Source of the DNA: Blastopirellula marina
GTDB lineage: Bacteria > Planctomycetota > Planctomycetia > Pirellulales > Thermoguttaceae
Direction: 5' to 3'
Assembly: GCA_020721965.1 (NCBI GenBank)
Contig: DYLS01000006.1
Span: 8,387-72,386 of the forward strand
Length of the DNA: 64,000 nucleotides
The notes under the pieces were generated by a model. The model was not told the origin of the DNA and searched no databases. It saw nothing but the letters and a program-made list of their open reading frames with translations. The position numbers were made by a program, and so were the translations under genes. Numbering within the stretch: position 1 is the stretch's first letter; the number at the start of each line of letters is the position of its first letter. This document shows, one piece after another, positions 10,643 to 23,216 of the stretch.

Positions 10643-11161
10643 TTACGCAGATTCCTCGATCTCCTGGATTTGATCGCGAAGCTGGGAGGCACGCTCGTAT
10701 TCCTCGCGTTCCACGGCTTCCTTGATTTCTCGTCGTAGGCGAATCAACTCCGTGCGACGAGTGGCGGCCTCAGCCCCCTTGCTCGGCTGCTTGCCCTTAT
10801 GCTGGGTCTCGCCATGGATATTCAAAATCAAGGATTCCAATTGTTCGCGAAATACTTGGTAATCGTAGGGACAGCCAAGCCTCCCTTGATGCCGAAAATC
10901 ATGGAAACTGATTCCACAATAGGGACAGGTCTGCTCATCGAGTCGCTTCAGTTCCTCCGCGGCCTTGCCCACCACCAAATGCTTGACCAGGTGCTCCGCT
11001 ACCTGTTCGGTCACTTGAGTCATTTGATCGGTGGGAAGCTTTTGACCGCTGGAGAGATATTCTCTCGCGTGCTCCTCGCAGAAATGCAGCTCCACCGGCG
11101 TTCCGCTGGCCACCTCCGTGATATGGTAGGTGGCTGGGCGATCACACTTTTGGCACTTCAT
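10643..11161 (-). CDS. mcsA: McsA-like protein (zinc-binding CxxC motifs + C-terminal UVR motif)
   Basis: MKCQKCDRPATYHITE...LHFCEEHAREYL...CPYCGISFHDFRHQGRLGCPYDY...IRLRREIKEAVEREEYERASQLRDQIQEIE. Confidence 0.9.
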   Translation of the reverse strand: MKCQKCDRPATYHITEVASGTPVELHFCEEHAREYLSSGQKLPTDQMTQVTEQVAEHLVKHLVVGKAAEELKRLDEQTCPYCGISFHDFRHQGRLGCPYDYQVFREQLESLILNIHGETQHKGKQPSKGAEAATRRTELIRLRREIKEAVEREEYERASQLRDQIQEIEESA

Positions 11162-11562
11162 AGTTCCTCCTGATACTGCTGGCGTGTTGGTTTGCCCAAC
11201 ATCCTAAGTTAATTTACCGAAAGAGCATTCAGAATGATACGCCACCCGCCAGCGGTCGGAGCAAAAAGCCGGTACCAGCCGCCAAGATATCGGACGGGAC
11301 ATTTGCTGGAGCGCGGACGTTTAGCCAGGAGAAATCCTACAGCGGAGCCCCCATGCCGGGAGTCGGTGGACGCCTCGGCAAGGCCCTGATAAGCTGAGTG
11401 CTAGGCAAAGTACCCGGCTACCGCGGCCGGCGGCTGGTGCAAAGCCATTTTCCCATTCTTCTTCCCGCTAGTGAACCAGCGTGGGGCATTGTTGTCGCCG
11501 CCCAACGCGCAAGCGCCGCTAGCGACGCGGACTTTGCTGAAATCGAGCCTCCGGACTCACCA

Positions 11563-13104
<1,542 letters not shown>

Positions 13105-13133
13105 TCTCCCCCGCGGCGCAGCAAGCCCAACCA

Positions 13134-13748
13134 TCAGCCGCGATTGGCTGCGACGAAATTCGAGATCATCTTCAATCCTACGGCCTGACTCTTTTCGGGG
13201 TGGAATTGTACGGCGAATACCTTGTCCTGTCGCACGGCGGAGCAAAAGCGAACTCCGTATTCCGTAGTGCCCGAGATGATCTCGGTATCTCGAGGAGCCA
13301 CGTAGTAGGAATGGACGAAGTAAAAGTACGATTCATCGGCAATGCCGCTAAAGAGCGGGTTTGGACACTCTAGTCGCACTTGGTTCCAGCCGATATGTGG
13401 GACCGTCAGTTCTCGGGGAAGCTCGAATCGAACGACGTCACCGCGGAAAACTCCCAGGCCTTTGTGTTCTCCGTTTTCGTATCCGGTTTCGAACAAGAGT
13501 TGCAGCCCCAAGCAAATGCCCAAGAAGTGCTTTCCGGATTCAATGGCCTTGAGGATCGGCTTTATCAGCCGGCGATGCTCCAACTCTGCGACGGCATCAC
13601 CAAATGCTCCGACGCCGGGAAGAATGATCTTGCTGGCGGCAGAGATGATGTCCGGAGAATCCGTGATGACGGCTTCCGCACCGCTGCGTTCGACCGCCTT
13701 CTGCACGCTGCGAAGATTGCCCATCCCGTAATCTATAATCGCAATCAT
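13134..13748 (-). CDS. hisH: Imidazole glycerol phosphate synthase subunit HisH
   Basis: MIAIIDYGMGNLRSVQKA, GICLGLQLLFE, VFAVQFHPEKSQ (glutamine amidotransferase class I). Confidence 0.96.
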   Translation of the reverse strand: MIAIIDYGMGNLRSVQKAVERSGAEAVITDSPDIISAASKIILPGVGAFGDAVAELEHRRLIKPILKAIESGKHFLGICLGLQLLFETGYENGEHKGLGVFRGDVVRFELPRELTVPHIGWNQVRLECPNPLFSGIADESYFYFVHSYYVAPRDTEIISGTTEYGVRFCSAVRQDKVFAVQFHPEKSQAVGLKMISNFVAANRG

Positions 13749-13962
13749 CGTCCAACTTTCTTCGAATCCCCTACTTTACTATCGGGGGCTTCCGCGGCCC
13801 TTGCCCCATTATAGCGCGTTTTCGCCGAAAAGCCCGCACTCAGCAGCTTGACGCATGAAGCTAGGCTTCTGGTTCCTCAAGGCTCGCCTTCCTTCCGTAA
13901 GGCTCCCCGGTTTTGTCGCCGACCCGCTCGGTGAAGCCGCTTCATTGCTAAACCATGACAGC

Positions 13963-16900
13963 TCACGGCGTTGCTCGTGATTGCGGCTCTGCTTTCCCTA
14001 ATGCGGCCTCTAGTTGATCGAAGGATTTGCGTTCTATCGGGTGGAGCCTGTCCCGCGAGAATCCCAAAGCCTGCGCCTGCTGGAACGCCTTCTTGGCTTC
14101 GGCGGTTCGTTTCAAAGCCATCAGTGCTTGCGCCTGCCGGAAATAAAGCAGGGCCGACGGTTGGTCGGCAATGGCCGCGCTGACGATCTGGAGAGCCTCT
14201 TGAGGAGAGTTTTGGGCCATCAAGACCACGGCTTTGGAATCCAAAAGGTTGGCGGCGGGACCAGAGATGGCTAAGGCTTGCTCTACGCTTTCTGCGGCCC
14301 GGGCAAGATTCTTGCCACCCAAGGCAAGCATCACGGCTAGATTGTTCAGGGCCACCACGTTGCGGGGATCGCGGCGGATGACCTCCTCGTAGAGAGCGGC
14401 TGCCTCGTCGATGCGGCCCTGAAGCCCGTAAAAATCCGCCACGGTCATCAATAGCCCCTCCGGCCGGTTCAGCTTCTCTAGAGCTTGAAGCAGGATGGCC
14501 TCAAGCTCGCGAGCTCGCGTTTCATCTGCGTACGCGCGCGACAACAATACCGTTGCCGTTGCCCGCACAATGTTGGGGTCGCTCTCGGACCAATGCTGGC
14601 GGAAGAGTTCAGTAGCCTCGTCCATTCTCTCTTGCCGAGCCAAAAAAGCGGATAACAGGAGTGTCGCTTGAGGATATCTCGCGACAAAATCGCGGTAAAT
14701 CGACTCCACTTCAGAAAGGAAACGATCTGCCGATTCCTGACGCCCTTTCCCACGCAGGACCACAGCCAGCCCTTCCAAGGCATCTCCCGCCAACGCCCGA
14801 CGAAGCTGTTGCACTTGCTCCGAATTGGCCGTTTGCGTTTGATTTTCGGCCGCGGCGGATTGCACGTTGCCTTGCGTAGTATCGGAGCTTTGCCCGACGG
14901 GCGTGTTGCCTTCCGTAGCGGACGGCGTCCCCGTGCCAGACGGGTTGGACGACTTCTCCGCAAATTGTTTCAGGATGTCCAAAGCCGCCTCGTCTTGGCC
15001 CTGCTCGACCAGCAATCGGGCACGCAACGAGATGGTTGAGAACGCTTCGGGGGCCAACGTTTCCAATCGCTTCTGCCAGATATCCGCCTCTGAAAAATCC
15101 CCCTGTTGAATGAGAAATGACACAAATCGTTGAACGTAGCGCGGTTCATTCCCGTGAGAAGCCAGCAAGGATCGCATGTGCCGGGCCGCATTCACCACAT
15201 CTCCGTCCGCCATGTAAAGTTGGGCCAAAACGAAGCGGTCGTCCGGCGTAACGTCTGGGGATTCGGCGATCAACTGCTCAAGGATCTCTCGTGCCTTATT
15301 CCTTTCTTTGTGCAAGGGATGGGAAGCCAACAGCAGGGCTTCTGCACGGGCATCCTGGATCGTCGTTCCACCCCCGACTTGATTCTGCTTAACCAGAGAA
15401 ATCCCTTTTTGCAGGTTCTCGTACCCCCCACGATTGGCCAGCAGCAGGGCCATCGCGCGGCGTCCCCAAGCGGCATCCTCTTGTTTTGCCTGCACCTCGC
15501 CGCTGATGATTCGGCTGATTTGCGTAACGGCCGATTCCGTCTTCCCTGTGCGCAAATAGAATTCCGCCACCTGACGAACGACCTGCGGATCCGAGGGCGA
15601 CCCGGTAAGGGCTTCCTGATAGTACCGCTCAGCTTCGTCCAGGTTTTGCAGGGTTTCATAACACTGCCCCAGCGCAAGCGGTGCCAACCCTCCTTCCAGA
15701 GCAGCCCGCGTCTCTTGGATGGCTGCCTCGGCTTTTTCCTTTTGGCCCGATCGTGCGTAGAACTGCATGAGCGCAATCCAGGCTTCCGGCGTTTTCGGGG
15801 CCAGCTCCACCGCCTTGCGGAACTGGGCCTCGGCAAGTTTTAATTGCTCTTCGGTGTGGGCTGTCTGGCCAGACGTCTGTGCTCGATTGGCGAGCACACT
15901 CAGCACCGTGCCGTACCACGCGTGGTCCCGGTAGTCGCTGCTCGTTTCGGCGGCCCGGCGTGCCATATTCAAGGCGCGGTCATAATTCTCTAGTTGCAGA
16001 CTGATCGTCGAGGCCAAGCGGTCCACGTCGGCAGAGAGCGGCACCTGGCGTTCCTCCATCGAACGCACGATACGGTCTGCTTCCAGGAATCGCTGCTTCT
16101 TGTACAGCAGAGGAGTCACGCGGCGGATCGTCGTCAGGTCTCGATCCCCCAACTCGACCGCGCTGAGGTAGGCATTGATGGCAGCGGCCTCGTCACCTAA
16201 TTGTTCCTGGATAACGCCGCGCAACGACTGAAGTCGTGCCCAGTTCGGGCGCTGAACCGCTGCTTGGTCGAGATGATTCAGGGCTGATCGCAACGCAGCG
16301 TGGTCAGTTGCCGAGGATTTCAAAAAGAGATATACCGCCTGGCCATAATTCCAAAGCGGCCCACGGCCTTCGATCCGCGCAATCTCTTCCAGCACAGGCT
16401 CCACGGTTTGGTAGTCCTTGGCGCGAATAGCTAAATCGAACAGTAGCAGACGAACTCGCAAGGAGCTGGGAGCCAATGTGGACAGTTCCCGGCAAAGCCG
16501 TTTTGCCAGATCGGCCAGGTCCGATTGAATGGCCAGGACGGTCAGAGAATTCAGTAATCGCAGCTTTTCCTGATTTGGTAGGGCTTCTCCCTGGGATGCG
16601 ATCTGGGACAGGCCGGCGGCCAACGCGTCGGGCGTGAGATCGGAGGCGGCAAGGAAACGTGCCTTTGCAGACAGGATTGCCGCGGTTCGACCGAAGCGAT
16701 GTTCGGCGTCGGTAATCAAGCGGTCAGCCGTGGCTGCATCGCCCGTGCGCAGTGCGAGCGTTGCGAGGGTCAATAGAAGATTGACCGATTCCGGGTGTTT
16801 TTGGCCCGCCTCGAGCAGTATTTTTTCGGCACCCTCGTTGTCGCCATCACCGGCGGCTATTTCTGCACGCAGGACGGCCGTCTCGGGGCTGCCGGGCTCT

Positions 16901-18363
16901 TGACTGTCCAATGCATCGAGGAGTCGGCGTGCCTCCGACCAATCCCTTTCGGCTTTCGGTCTGGCTAGGGTTTGAAGCACGAGCAGCCGGGCGAAATCGA
17001 GCAGGCCGGCACGGCTCAACTGATTCATGCGTACGAGCGTACGGTATTCGGCCACGGCATCCTCAAAACGGCCAAGCTCCGCGAATGCCGCGGCCCGACC
17101 CAATCGTGCTTGGGGCCAAAGCGGATCTTGATCCACCGCCTTGGCATAGGCGGCGAAACTCTGGTCGAGGTTTCCAAGTTGTCCATAGCACATGCCCAGC
17201 CAAAAATCGACCTGCTTGAGCAAGTCCGGCTGTTCCAAAAGGGTGGGACGGACCTGTTCCAAGATCCGAACGGCTTCGTACCACTGACCTTTTTGTGCCA
17301 GGAGTTTACCCCGCAGGTACGGGACCCTCGCTGGCTCGTACCCGCTTTTCGTCAATGCCTCCACGCGAGCGTCTGCCGACTCCGCCCGCCCCACATCCAG
17401 TTCCAGGTTGGCAAGGGACCATAGCAAGCGATCACGATCTTTCGATTTGACTTTCGTGATGCTGTCTTCCAGCGTTTTGATGGCAGCGTCCACGCCATTC
17501 AATCGCAAATTCGCGTTAGACAGCAAGGCATAAGCATCGGGATTCGCCGGGGCGGCCTTCAAAGCCCGCTCTGCCCATTGCTTGGCCTCTTGGGGCTTGT
17601 CCACACGCAGCGAAGTCTCCGCAGCCAACAGCAATACCTGCGCGTCTCCCGGTAGCTTCTCCGCCGCTTGCGACACCAACTCGTAGGCTTTGGCGAACTC
17701 CTTCAGCCCGTAATAGTAAACGGCAGCCGAGTACTGCGCGGTTGGTGAATCCGGAATAGCCTGGAGTAATCGCTGGATCCAGGCGTCCCCTGCCTCCGGC
17801 TGTTTCAAGTCATAACGTGCAATGCTGGCCGCCTCCAGGTATGCTCCCTCCAGCCTGGAATCGTTTTCGATCGCTTGCTGGAGTACGGAGAGCGCACGTT
17901 CGGGTTGATGCAATCCCCGCAAACAACGGGCATGTTGCAACAGCAATTTGGCATCGTGGGGAGACTCCTTCAAGAGGAAGCTTTCCAGATGCTCCTGGAC
18001 GTCTCGAAATCGCCCCATTCGCAGCAGGATGTCAACCAGCAGACGCCGGGAATCGCTCCTCGATGGATCGTGTCGCAGAACGTCTTCCAGTCGGAAAAAA
18101 GCCGCGCCATAAGCCTTTACATCGACGAGGAGTGCCCCGAGTCTAGCGGTAGCGTCTGTGTCTGTGGGAACAAGTTGTACGTACCATTGCAGGTTACGAA
18201 TAGCGTCCTGCATTTTGCCATCGGACTGTGCCTGCATAGCTCGGTCGTAAAAGAATCGGGCATTACGGCGGACTTGAAACTGCCGGAGAAAATAGACACC
18301 GATCCCTGCGATGACCAGCACGATGGTAAAGATTGCTACGAATCGCCGGTTAACCGTTCTCAT
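13963..18363 (-). CDS. Very large tetratricopeptide-repeat protein with N-terminal membrane anchor
   Basis: N-terminal TM (FVAIFTIVLVIAGIGVYFL) followed by about 1400 aa of TPR-like helical repeats (e.g. EAAALYEEVIRRDPRNVVALNNLAVML). Confidence 0.9.
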   Translation of the reverse strand: MRTVNRRFVAIFTIVLVIAGIGVYFLRQFQVRRNARFFYDRAMQAQSDGKMQDAIRNLQWYVQLVPTDTDATARLGALLVDVKAYGAAFFRLEDVLRHDPSRSDSRRLLVDILLRMGRFRDVQEHLESFLLKESPHDAKLLLQHARCLRGLHQPERALSVLQQAIENDSRLEGAYLEAASIARYDLKQPEAGDAWIQRLLQAIPDSPTAQYSAAVYYYGLKEFAKAYELVSQAAEKLPGDAQVLLLAAETSLRVDKPQEAKQWAERALKAAPANPDAYALLSNANLRLNGVDAAIKTLEDSITKVKSKDRDRLLWSLANLELDVGRAESADARVEALTKSGYEPARVPYLRGKLLAQKGQWYEAVRILEQVRPTLLEQPDLLKQVDFWLGMCYGQLGNLDQSFAAYAKAVDQDPLWPQARLGRAAAFAELGRFEDAVAEYRTLVRMNQLSRAGLLDFARLLVLQTLARPKAERDWSEARRLLDALDSQEPGSPETAVLRAEIAAGDGDNEGAEKILLEAGQKHPESVNLLLTLATLALRTGDAATADRLITDAEHRFGRTAAILSAKARFLAASDLTPDALAAGLSQIASQGEALPNQEKLRLLNSLTVLAIQSDLADLAKRLCRELSTLAPSSLRVRLLLFDLAIRAKDYQTVEPVLEEIARIEGRGPLWNYGQAVYLFLKSSATDHAALRSALNHLDQAAVQRPNWARLQSLRGVIQEQLGDEAAAINAYLSAVELGDRDLTTIRRVTPLLYKKQRFLEADRIVRSMEERQVPLSADVDRLASTISLQLENYDRALNMARRAAETSSDYRDHAWYGTVLSVLANRAQTSGQTAHTEEQLKLAEAQFRKAVELAPKTPEAWIALMQFYARSGQKEKAEAAIQETRAALEGGLAPLALGQCYETLQNLDEAERYYQEALTGSPSDPQVVRQVAEFYLRTGKTESAVTQISRIISGEVQAKQEDAAWGRRAMALLLANRGGYENLQKGISLVKQNQVGGGTTIQDARAEALLLASHPLHKERNKAREILEQLIAESPDVTPDDRFVLAQLYMADGDVVNAARHMRSLLASHGNEPRYVQRFVSFLIQQGDFSEADIWQKRLETLAPEAFSTISLRARLLVEQGQDEAALDILKQFAEKSSNPSGTGTPSATEGNTPVGQSSDTTQGNVQSAAAENQTQTANSEQVQQLRRALAGDALEGLAVVLRGKGRQESADRFLSEVESIYRDFVARYPQATLLLSAFLARQERMDEATELFRQHWSESDPNIVRATATVLLSRAYADETRARELEAILLQALEKLNRPEGLLMTVADFYGLQGRIDEAAALYEEVIRRDPRNVVALNNLAVMLALGGKNLARAAESVEQALAISGPAANLLDSKAVVLMAQNSPQEALQIVSAAIADQPSALLYFRQAQALMALKRTAEAKKAFQQAQALGFSRDRLHPIERKSFDQLEAALGKAEPQSRATP

Positions 18364-18863
18364 GCCATACCCCGTTCTTGTCCGAAATCATCGATTGCCC
18401 CAAACAGATCGTTTCCACTTTTGGGCGGCGTCTGGACAGTATGTGCAGATAGACCCAATGAAACGACCGTTGCTCAACCTCCCGAGTCATCGTCCTCGTG
18501 GCTGCTGGCGCCATCTTAGCCAAGGCCACAGATTCAAACCCGCCTGGACCGCGATCGCCCCCTCCTATCGCGGCAAGCCACCCATTCATTTTCATGACCG
18601 CGGCAGTGTGTCCCAATCGCAGTTGCAGTTCCTGCGGACCGAGCAGCGCACTCGCGAGGTTCCGAGACCGATCCGGACGCCTGCTGCTCGCAGCAAGACG
18701 CAAGGTGAAAAAGAGAACCTTCGGGTGAACCACGATACCCAGCTACGAACTCGCCCAGTCTCTACAATTTTAATCTAAGCAGGGCGAATGTTTCAGGGTA
18801 AGCACGATCTTGATGACCCTCCCAAAGAGGGGCCTATTTCCTCGCATCCCGCAGTGTCCATTA

Positions 18864-19685
18864 TCAGCCTGAGGATTCTCGCAGCATGGGGCGTACCAGA
18901 TCCAAAAAGGCGGCGTGAAGTTTGGCCGTTGCCCCCGCGACGTACGGTACGCGGTGAGTTTGAAGATCGAGCGGACCCCCGTCGGGTGCGGAGATCGTCC
19001 CGCCCGCCTCTTGTAGCAGAATGGCTCCGGCGGCCACATCCCAGGGTTTGGTGGTAAAGGCCCAAGCCAGGTCGTGCCTACCGGCAGCCAAATACGCGAG
19101 GTTCAGTGCTGCCGAACCGGTCCTCCGCAGGGACTGGCAGTGCTCCGCGGAGGCTAACATGATGGCGGCATCCAGGGAGTCTCGCGCGAGTTGGGCGGGT
19201 AAGCCGATCGAGACTAAAGCATCTCCCAACGCCTCGCATTCGCTGGTACGAATGGAACAACCATTGAGAAACGCACCCTCCCCGGCGGCCGCCCAAAATA
19301 GCTCCCCCAAAGACGGATCCAGAATAACGCCTAGCACCAACCGTCCACGGATCTCCAGGGCTAGCGAGACCGCAAAAAACGGAATCTGATGAACGTAGTT
19401 TGTGGTGCCGTCCAAGGGATCGAGAATCCACACATGGGACGCGGAGGACGGACGCACAGCTAATGCGCCCTCCTCAGAGAGAAACGCGTGCGACGGAAAG
19501 CGTTGCGACAGATGGGAGACGACCGCGTCCTGGCAGGCCAGATCGGCCTCGGTCACAAAATCAGCGGGTCCTTTGACGCTGACGCTGGCATTTCCCAACT
19601 TTTCGAGAAGGAGCTTACCGCCTATCCAAGCCGCCTCTTTGGCCGCCTCCAAGAAATCGCGCATCTCCGATTGCATGAAGTCCAC
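18864..19685 (-). CDS. Inositol monophosphatase family protein
   Basis: DFVTEADLACQDAVVSHL, ILDPLDGTTNYVHQIPFFAVSLAL, KPWDVAAGAILLQEAGG. Confidence 0.92.
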   Translation of the reverse strand: MDFMQSEMRDFLEAAKEAAWIGGKLLLEKLGNASVSVKGPADFVTEADLACQDAVVSHLSQRFPSHAFLSEEGALAVRPSSASHVWILDPLDGTTNYVHQIPFFAVSLALEIRGRLVLGVILDPSLGELFWAAAGEGAFLNGCSIRTSECEALGDALVSIGLPAQLARDSLDAAIMLASAEHCQSLRRTGSAALNLAYLAAGRHDLAWAFTTKPWDVAAGAILLQEAGGTISAPDGGPLDLQTHRVPYVAGATAKLHAAFLDLVRPMLRESSG

Positions 19686-19722
19686 TTTCTATCAGGCTAC
19701 CACATGTTTCTATCAGGCTACC
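19686..19722 (-). repeat. 16-bp exact direct repeat, period 21, in IMPase leader
   Basis: TTTCTATCAGGCTACC at 19686-19701 and 19707-19722. Confidence 0.9.
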
Positions 19723-20228
19723 GCGGGCTTTTGAATCTTGCCGCCGGTTTTCAGCGGTGATTACGGCTTTCCACGTATGTTCCTCGTGTTGCGTAGCCAG
19801 CCCAGAATCATGGATTATACCACGCCCTGAGAATGGGGTGGCTATCCGAATGATGTCGCGACATCCTGAAGTGGAACCGCCACACCGGCAGCAAAATGGG
19901 GGGGGCCACGATTCCGCGAACTGTCGGCCCAAGGGCAATAGTGGGGCTTCGAATTACACAGCCAGAAGGCGATGGGGACGGCCCCGAGGTCTCAAGGGGA
20001 TATCCGGCCAGAGCCACCGTTTGCCACCCCGTTTCGAGCATGGGGGGCGTCGGGCGTGTGAGACCCCGCCATCACGGTCTAGTCCACGTCGATCGCGGGC
20101 GTACGGTATTGGACCGCATTTTGGACTGTCCTCAGCACATCGGGGTGAATGTGTACGAGGTCACGCGAAATCAATATGGTTTGATCGTGACTGGAGCCTT
20201 CTCCCACGGCCTCAATTGGCCGTCGCGA

Positions 20229-21212
20229 TCAAGCCACACGCTCCGCCAAATTCTCGATTTCCAATCGGAGGAGACGCTCGCGAAGCTCACGCGGATTCTG
20301 GGGGCGACGGAGCGGGTCCACCGCCAACATGGACATGACTAGGCTCGCCACCTCTTTCCCAATCCAAGAGGCCCAAGTTCGGGGGCCTGGAATACGAACC
20401 TCGCGGTGAATACGAGTGAGATCAGTGGGTGATTGGACGCGATACGGTCGCTTCCCTGTCAGCAATTGATAGAGGATGACTCCCAAGCTGTAGATATCGC
20501 CGCGGATGTCCGGCGGAATGTTGCCGCAGATCCATTCAGGAGCCAAATAGTTGATCGTGCCTGCCACCCAAGGGCGTTGGCGACTTGTGGACCCTTCCAA
20601 GCGTCGGGCAAAGCCAAGGTCCAGCAGGGTCACGTGCCCAGCGGCAGAGATCATCAAATTGGAGGGCTTGATGTCGCCGTGTAACCAGCCCATTGACCAA
20701 AGCGATTCCAAAGCCTCGGCCGCTTGCCGGATGATCCAGAGGGATTCGGCCACCGGCTGAGCATGACCGCTGTTCAGATCCACTTCCAAGGTCTTCCCGG
20801 ATAGGAACGGCATGACCACGAAAAACGGACGTTCTTCCACGTGAGCCGATAAGATCGGGACCACATGCCGGTGCGATACCGCTTGCCCAACTTTCGCCTC
20901 CGTCCGCAGCAATGAAATGGCGAAAGGGTCGTTTTCGAGATGAGAGTGGAGTACTTTGATCGCATAGTTTCCAATGGTGGGAGATGTTCGCGGAGCAGCC
21001 CGGTAAACCGTACTCCAGCTACCGACAGCGACACGCTGGTGGGCCATCCAATCGCCGAACTCCAGACGATCGCGGAGCGTAGCCTCACTGCAAGGCCGCG
21101 TCGATCCGACCCGATTTGCGACGTGCGATTCAGACACGCTTATCCTCCGACAATGGTGTCCCCTTGATCTTGATATCGGTAACTCCTCCGTACGCAAGCG
21201 ACCGGCGAGCAC
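20229..21212 (-). CDS. Serine/threonine protein kinase
   Basis: GSWSTVYRA glycine loop, YAIKVL, WLHGDIKPSNLM catalytic loop, LLDLGFAR, INYLAPEW, DIRGDIYSLGVILYQLLTGKRPY; start uncertain. Confidence 0.88.
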   Translation of the reverse strand: MLAGRLRTEELPISRSRGHHCRRISVSESHVANRVGSTRPCSEATLRDRLEFGDWMAHQRVAVGSWSTVYRAAPRTSPTIGNYAIKVLHSHLENDPFAISLLRTEAKVGQAVSHRHVVPILSAHVEERPFFVVMPFLSGKTLEVDLNSGHAQPVAESLWIIRQAAEALESLWSMGWLHGDIKPSNLMISAAGHVTLLDLGFARRLEGSTSRQRPWVAGTINYLAPEWICGNIPPDIRGDIYSLGVILYQLLTGKRPYRVQSPTDLTRIHREVRIPGPRTWASWIGKEVASLVMSMLAVDPLRRPQNPRELRERLLRLEIENLAERVA

Positions 21213-21457
21213 TTCCCCCGCGGGATGCGTTTCAACGAAGCAAGAGTTAAGATTCGCCTATTCGGTGTGGGCCGCAAAACTCCCCCGACTGTCGCCACTG
21301 CGCGGATCGATCTGGGCGACGCATCGATGGGTGGCACGAGACCAAGACGGCGTGCAGGGGAGCCTCGCTCCGATTTTCGGCCTCGATTTTCGGCAGATTT
21401 TGCCGGAAGGCGAGTGGGCGAGTTGGGGCGGAACCTTGGAATGTCGAGGCGAAAGCG

Positions 21458-21500
21458 AAAAAATGCCGGTTCGAGGCTTTGAGACGGGCTTCGAACCGGC
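21458..21500 (-). terminator. Rho-independent terminator downstream of PPi-PFK gene
   Basis: Perfect 10-bp stem GCCGGTTCGA/TCGAACCGGC (21465-21474, 21491-21500) followed on the minus strand by ATTTTTTCG. Confidence 0.8.
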
Positions 21501-21542
21501 GTAGGCTTTTGTCTAGGGCGGGTTACGCGCAGCAAGAGCGGC

Positions 21543-22925
21543 TCACGTCAGGGGACGTTCCAAATACCGCGCCAATTGATGGAAGTCGCAATCCGGTGAT
21601 ACAAGCCGCTCCTTGGCACGAAGTCGCGACATATCGATCAGATCCTCGAACCTGGGATACAAAAGGCTGAGATCGCCACTTACCGAGACCATGACGCCAT
21701 CGAGTCCGTTTTCTGCTAACGCGCGGTAGGCGCCCACGCCCAATTGGCTGCCCAAGATAATGTCAAACGCTGTGGGGTGGTGACAGCGGACTTCGTAACC
21801 GAACTGGAGGGCGTTGATTTTGAGGGGTTTTTCGCCACGATCAGCCAGGGCTTGATTGACCAATCTGGCGATCCGGCCGGTGAACTTGATCTGCGAAACG
21901 GGGAAATGGCCGAAGGAGTCCGGTTCCAAAGCAGCGAATTCGTCCTCCGAGACGCATTTGTGGAGATCTTCCAACGGAAAGTATTCGCCAATACCCTCAG
22001 CCAACACGATTACCCCATAGCTCTTGCCGACTGCCTTTCTGGCGATGATGGTGTCGGCAATTCTCGCAGTCATGGCTCGCACGTCGATGACGTTCCGCAT
22101 CTGCGGCTTACCGGTTTCTCGATCCATGACTTCCTTGCCGGTTTTGGGGTTGACGGTAACTTCCGTCTTCCACCATTCCTTGGGAATGTCTTCGAGGCTG
22201 ATCACCAGGGCGGCTTCTCCGGCGATGGCCGCGCCGTAAGCCAACCAACCGGCCTTGCGGCCCATCACCTGAACCAAATAGTAGGCCCCGGCAGCCTTGC
22301 CGTCCGCGAGAAGATTGCGAAGCTGGGTGGCCAGCATCTCCACCGCCGTGAAATAGCCAAACGTGAAATCGATCCCATGGTAATCGTTATCGATGGTCTT
22401 TGGCAGATGCACAACCGCGATGCGAGGCTGGTCCTTGGGGAGTCGATCCTGAAACAGCTTAAACTTCGCGGCCGTGGTCAACGTGTCATCTCCCCCGATC
22501 GAGATCAGGGCATCCACCTCCAAGGATCGCAAAGCCTCGTAAACCGTCCTCAAGGGGGCGGCCTTTTCCGGATCGTTGAGGTCCTCTTCTTTCGTCAACG
22601 CCTTGCCGGGATTGGCCCGAGCTGTCCCAATGATGATCCCCGCACTGCTACGTACTTGTTCTAGAGTGTCGCCGTGCAGCAGGCGATACGCCTTGCCCTC
22701 GACGAGCCGCTTCTCTGGCGTGTAGTGCATGAGGTGGGAGTAGCCGTGATGGATTCCCAGGACCTCGATTCCGTTCTGCGAAAACGCAATCGCCGCGCTC
22801 CCGATCACCGCATTCGCGGCGGGCGCGGGACCTCCAGAGAAGAGAATAGCGACACGTTGGATGCGTGTGTTCGGTTTCTCCGGTGTTGCAAGTGCATTTC
22901 CCATGTTGGCCTCGTTCCCATTCAT
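21543..22925 (-). CDS. pfp: Diphosphate-dependent 6-phosphofructokinase
   Basis: ILFSGGPAPAANAV, ALISIGGDDTLT (GGDD), VHLPKTIDNDYHGIDFTFGYFTA, VMGRKAGWLA. Longer ORF opens 22973. Confidence 0.9.
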   Translation of the reverse strand: MNGNEANMGNALATPEKPNTRIQRVAILFSGGPAPAANAVIGSAAIAFSQNGIEVLGIHHGYSHLMHYTPEKRLVEGKAYRLLHGDTLEQVRSSAGIIIGTARANPGKALTKEEDLNDPEKAAPLRTVYEALRSLEVDALISIGGDDTLTTAAKFKLFQDRLPKDQPRIAVVHLPKTIDNDYHGIDFTFGYFTAVEMLATQLRNLLADGKAAGAYYLVQVMGRKAGWLAYGAAIAGEAALVISLEDIPKEWWKTEVTVNPKTGKEVMDRETGKPQMRNVIDVRAMTARIADTIIARKAVGKSYGVIVLAEGIGEYFPLEDLHKCVSEDEFAALEPDSFGHFPVSQIKFTGRIARLVNQALADRGEKPLKINALQFGYEVRCHHPTAFDIILGSQLGVGAYRALAENGLDGVMVSVSGDLSLLYPRFEDLIDMSRLRAKERLVSPDCDFHQLARYLERPLT

Positions 22926-23216
22926 AAGCACCACAAAAGCATAAAACGCTCTGGAACAAACCGCTCCCGGCACAGCTACGCTCGCCGCACCCAGGTAGTA
23001 CGCCGCCCCTATATGGATATGGCGTGGGCGATGGCGCGAATAGCATGAGATGTTTGATTTTACCGCATGCTCTGCTCCCTTATAAGGCTCCCAGCCGAGC
23101 GTGCCGTGCGAAGTGAGGCAGAGAATTATCGACCTTTTCCTGCTCCCCTGACTATTCCCCCAATCCCGTCTCCCGTCTCCTAATCCCGTCTCCCAATCCC
23201 GGCCTATTCATCTTAA

